Below the pieces are notes generated by a model. That model searched no databases and was not told where the DNA came from. It saw only the letters and a program-made list of their open reading frames with translations. Below, one piece after another: positions 4,769-5,080 of a DNA stretch of 5,080 nucleotides; position 1 is the stretch's first letter, and every line of letters starts with the position of its first letter. The DNA lies in assembly GCA_012799535.1 (NCBI GenBank), contig JAAZLB010000243.1, forward strand, positions 1-5,080, in the 5' to 3' direction. The DNA is from Bacillota bacterium (GTDB lineage: Bacteria; Bacillota; Limnochordia; Darwinibacteriales; Darwinibacteriaceae). The position numbers and the translations under genes were made by a program.

Positions 4769-5080
4769 TTGGTAACAAAGAATTAATACTAGAGATACAC
4801 ACTCAATTCTTGTTTTGTGGATTGATACTTGATTCTACTTGCATGGTGTAACAGTAACAACGAGAGTTTCAAGGATATATTATTACTTTGATTCCATGGG
4901 ATTGTGAAGGTCATTTTAATAGGAATTGTAGATCGCTTTTTAGTCTAGACTGGCGGAAAAACTCGTTATACACTGACTGCAAAAAACTGCTTGGTTGTAG
5001 GATGTCTCGTAAAGCCTTTACCCAATGGTTCTTAAGTTTTATCACTCGCTGAAGAATTCTAAGACTGTAGTGAGAAAAAC
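4769..5080. other. Stretch with no recognisable gene downstream of the truncated ygiQ
   Basis: No rRNA, tRNA or known protein is seen. AAGAATT and AATTCTT (about 4778 and 4805) could form a 7-bp stem around a 20-base loop followed by GTTTTG, a poor terminator. Frame 1 is open from 4858 to TGA 5050-5052 (64 codons, four Cys, e.g. IPWDCEGHFNRNC) but has no start with a ribosome binding site and no known pattern. The iron-sulfur motif expected for ygiQ would fall near here and is absent in all frames examined. Confidence 0.4.

Overview
The window reads like a low-to-moderate GC Gram-positive chromosome, most likely an anaerobic Firmicute of the Desulfitobacterium/Desulfosporosinus type. This placement is inferred from purine-rich ribosome binding sites, the style of the chemoreceptor and YgiQ proteins, and the use of GTG/TTG starts. 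It is not proven.

All supported genes are on the + strand. From left to right they are: (1) the 3' part of a methyl-accepting chemotaxis receptor (to 1485), whose zinc-binding sensor domain is split over three frame segments by two compensating frameshifts (about 57 and about 129); (2) a stretch of about 480 bases (1486-1966) holding a decayed coding region with a recognisable CX2C...CX2C zinc-ribbon signature, interrupted by stops and a frameshift; (3) an intact, tightly packed pair, a 47-residue zinc-ribbon protein (1969-2112) and a 247-residue HEAT-repeat protein with an acidic tail (2114-2857); (4) a small remnant of an IS3-family transposase catalytic domain (2951-3067) that carries a promoter-like sequence; (5) a TPR-like helical protein of unknown role (ending at 3616); (6) a 385-base gap with a weak terminator-like structure and a TATAAT box; (7) a YgiQ-family radical SAM gene starting at GTG 4002, which breaks by an apparent one-base loss at about 4644 and never reaches its iron-sulfur cysteine motif; (8) a 3' stretch (4769-5080) without a recognisable gene.

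The overall picture is a zone of gene decay in which at least four genes are broken (chemoreceptor sensor, zinc-ribbon ORF, IS3 transposase, ygiQ), with three small genes of unknown function left intact. The frameshifts in otherwise well-conserved genes could be real mutations or sequence/assembly errors, and the sequence alone cannot separate the two. The zinc-ribbon/HEAT pair is the best candidate for an undescribed functional unit. No CRISPR array, tRNA, rRNA or complete mobile element was seen.
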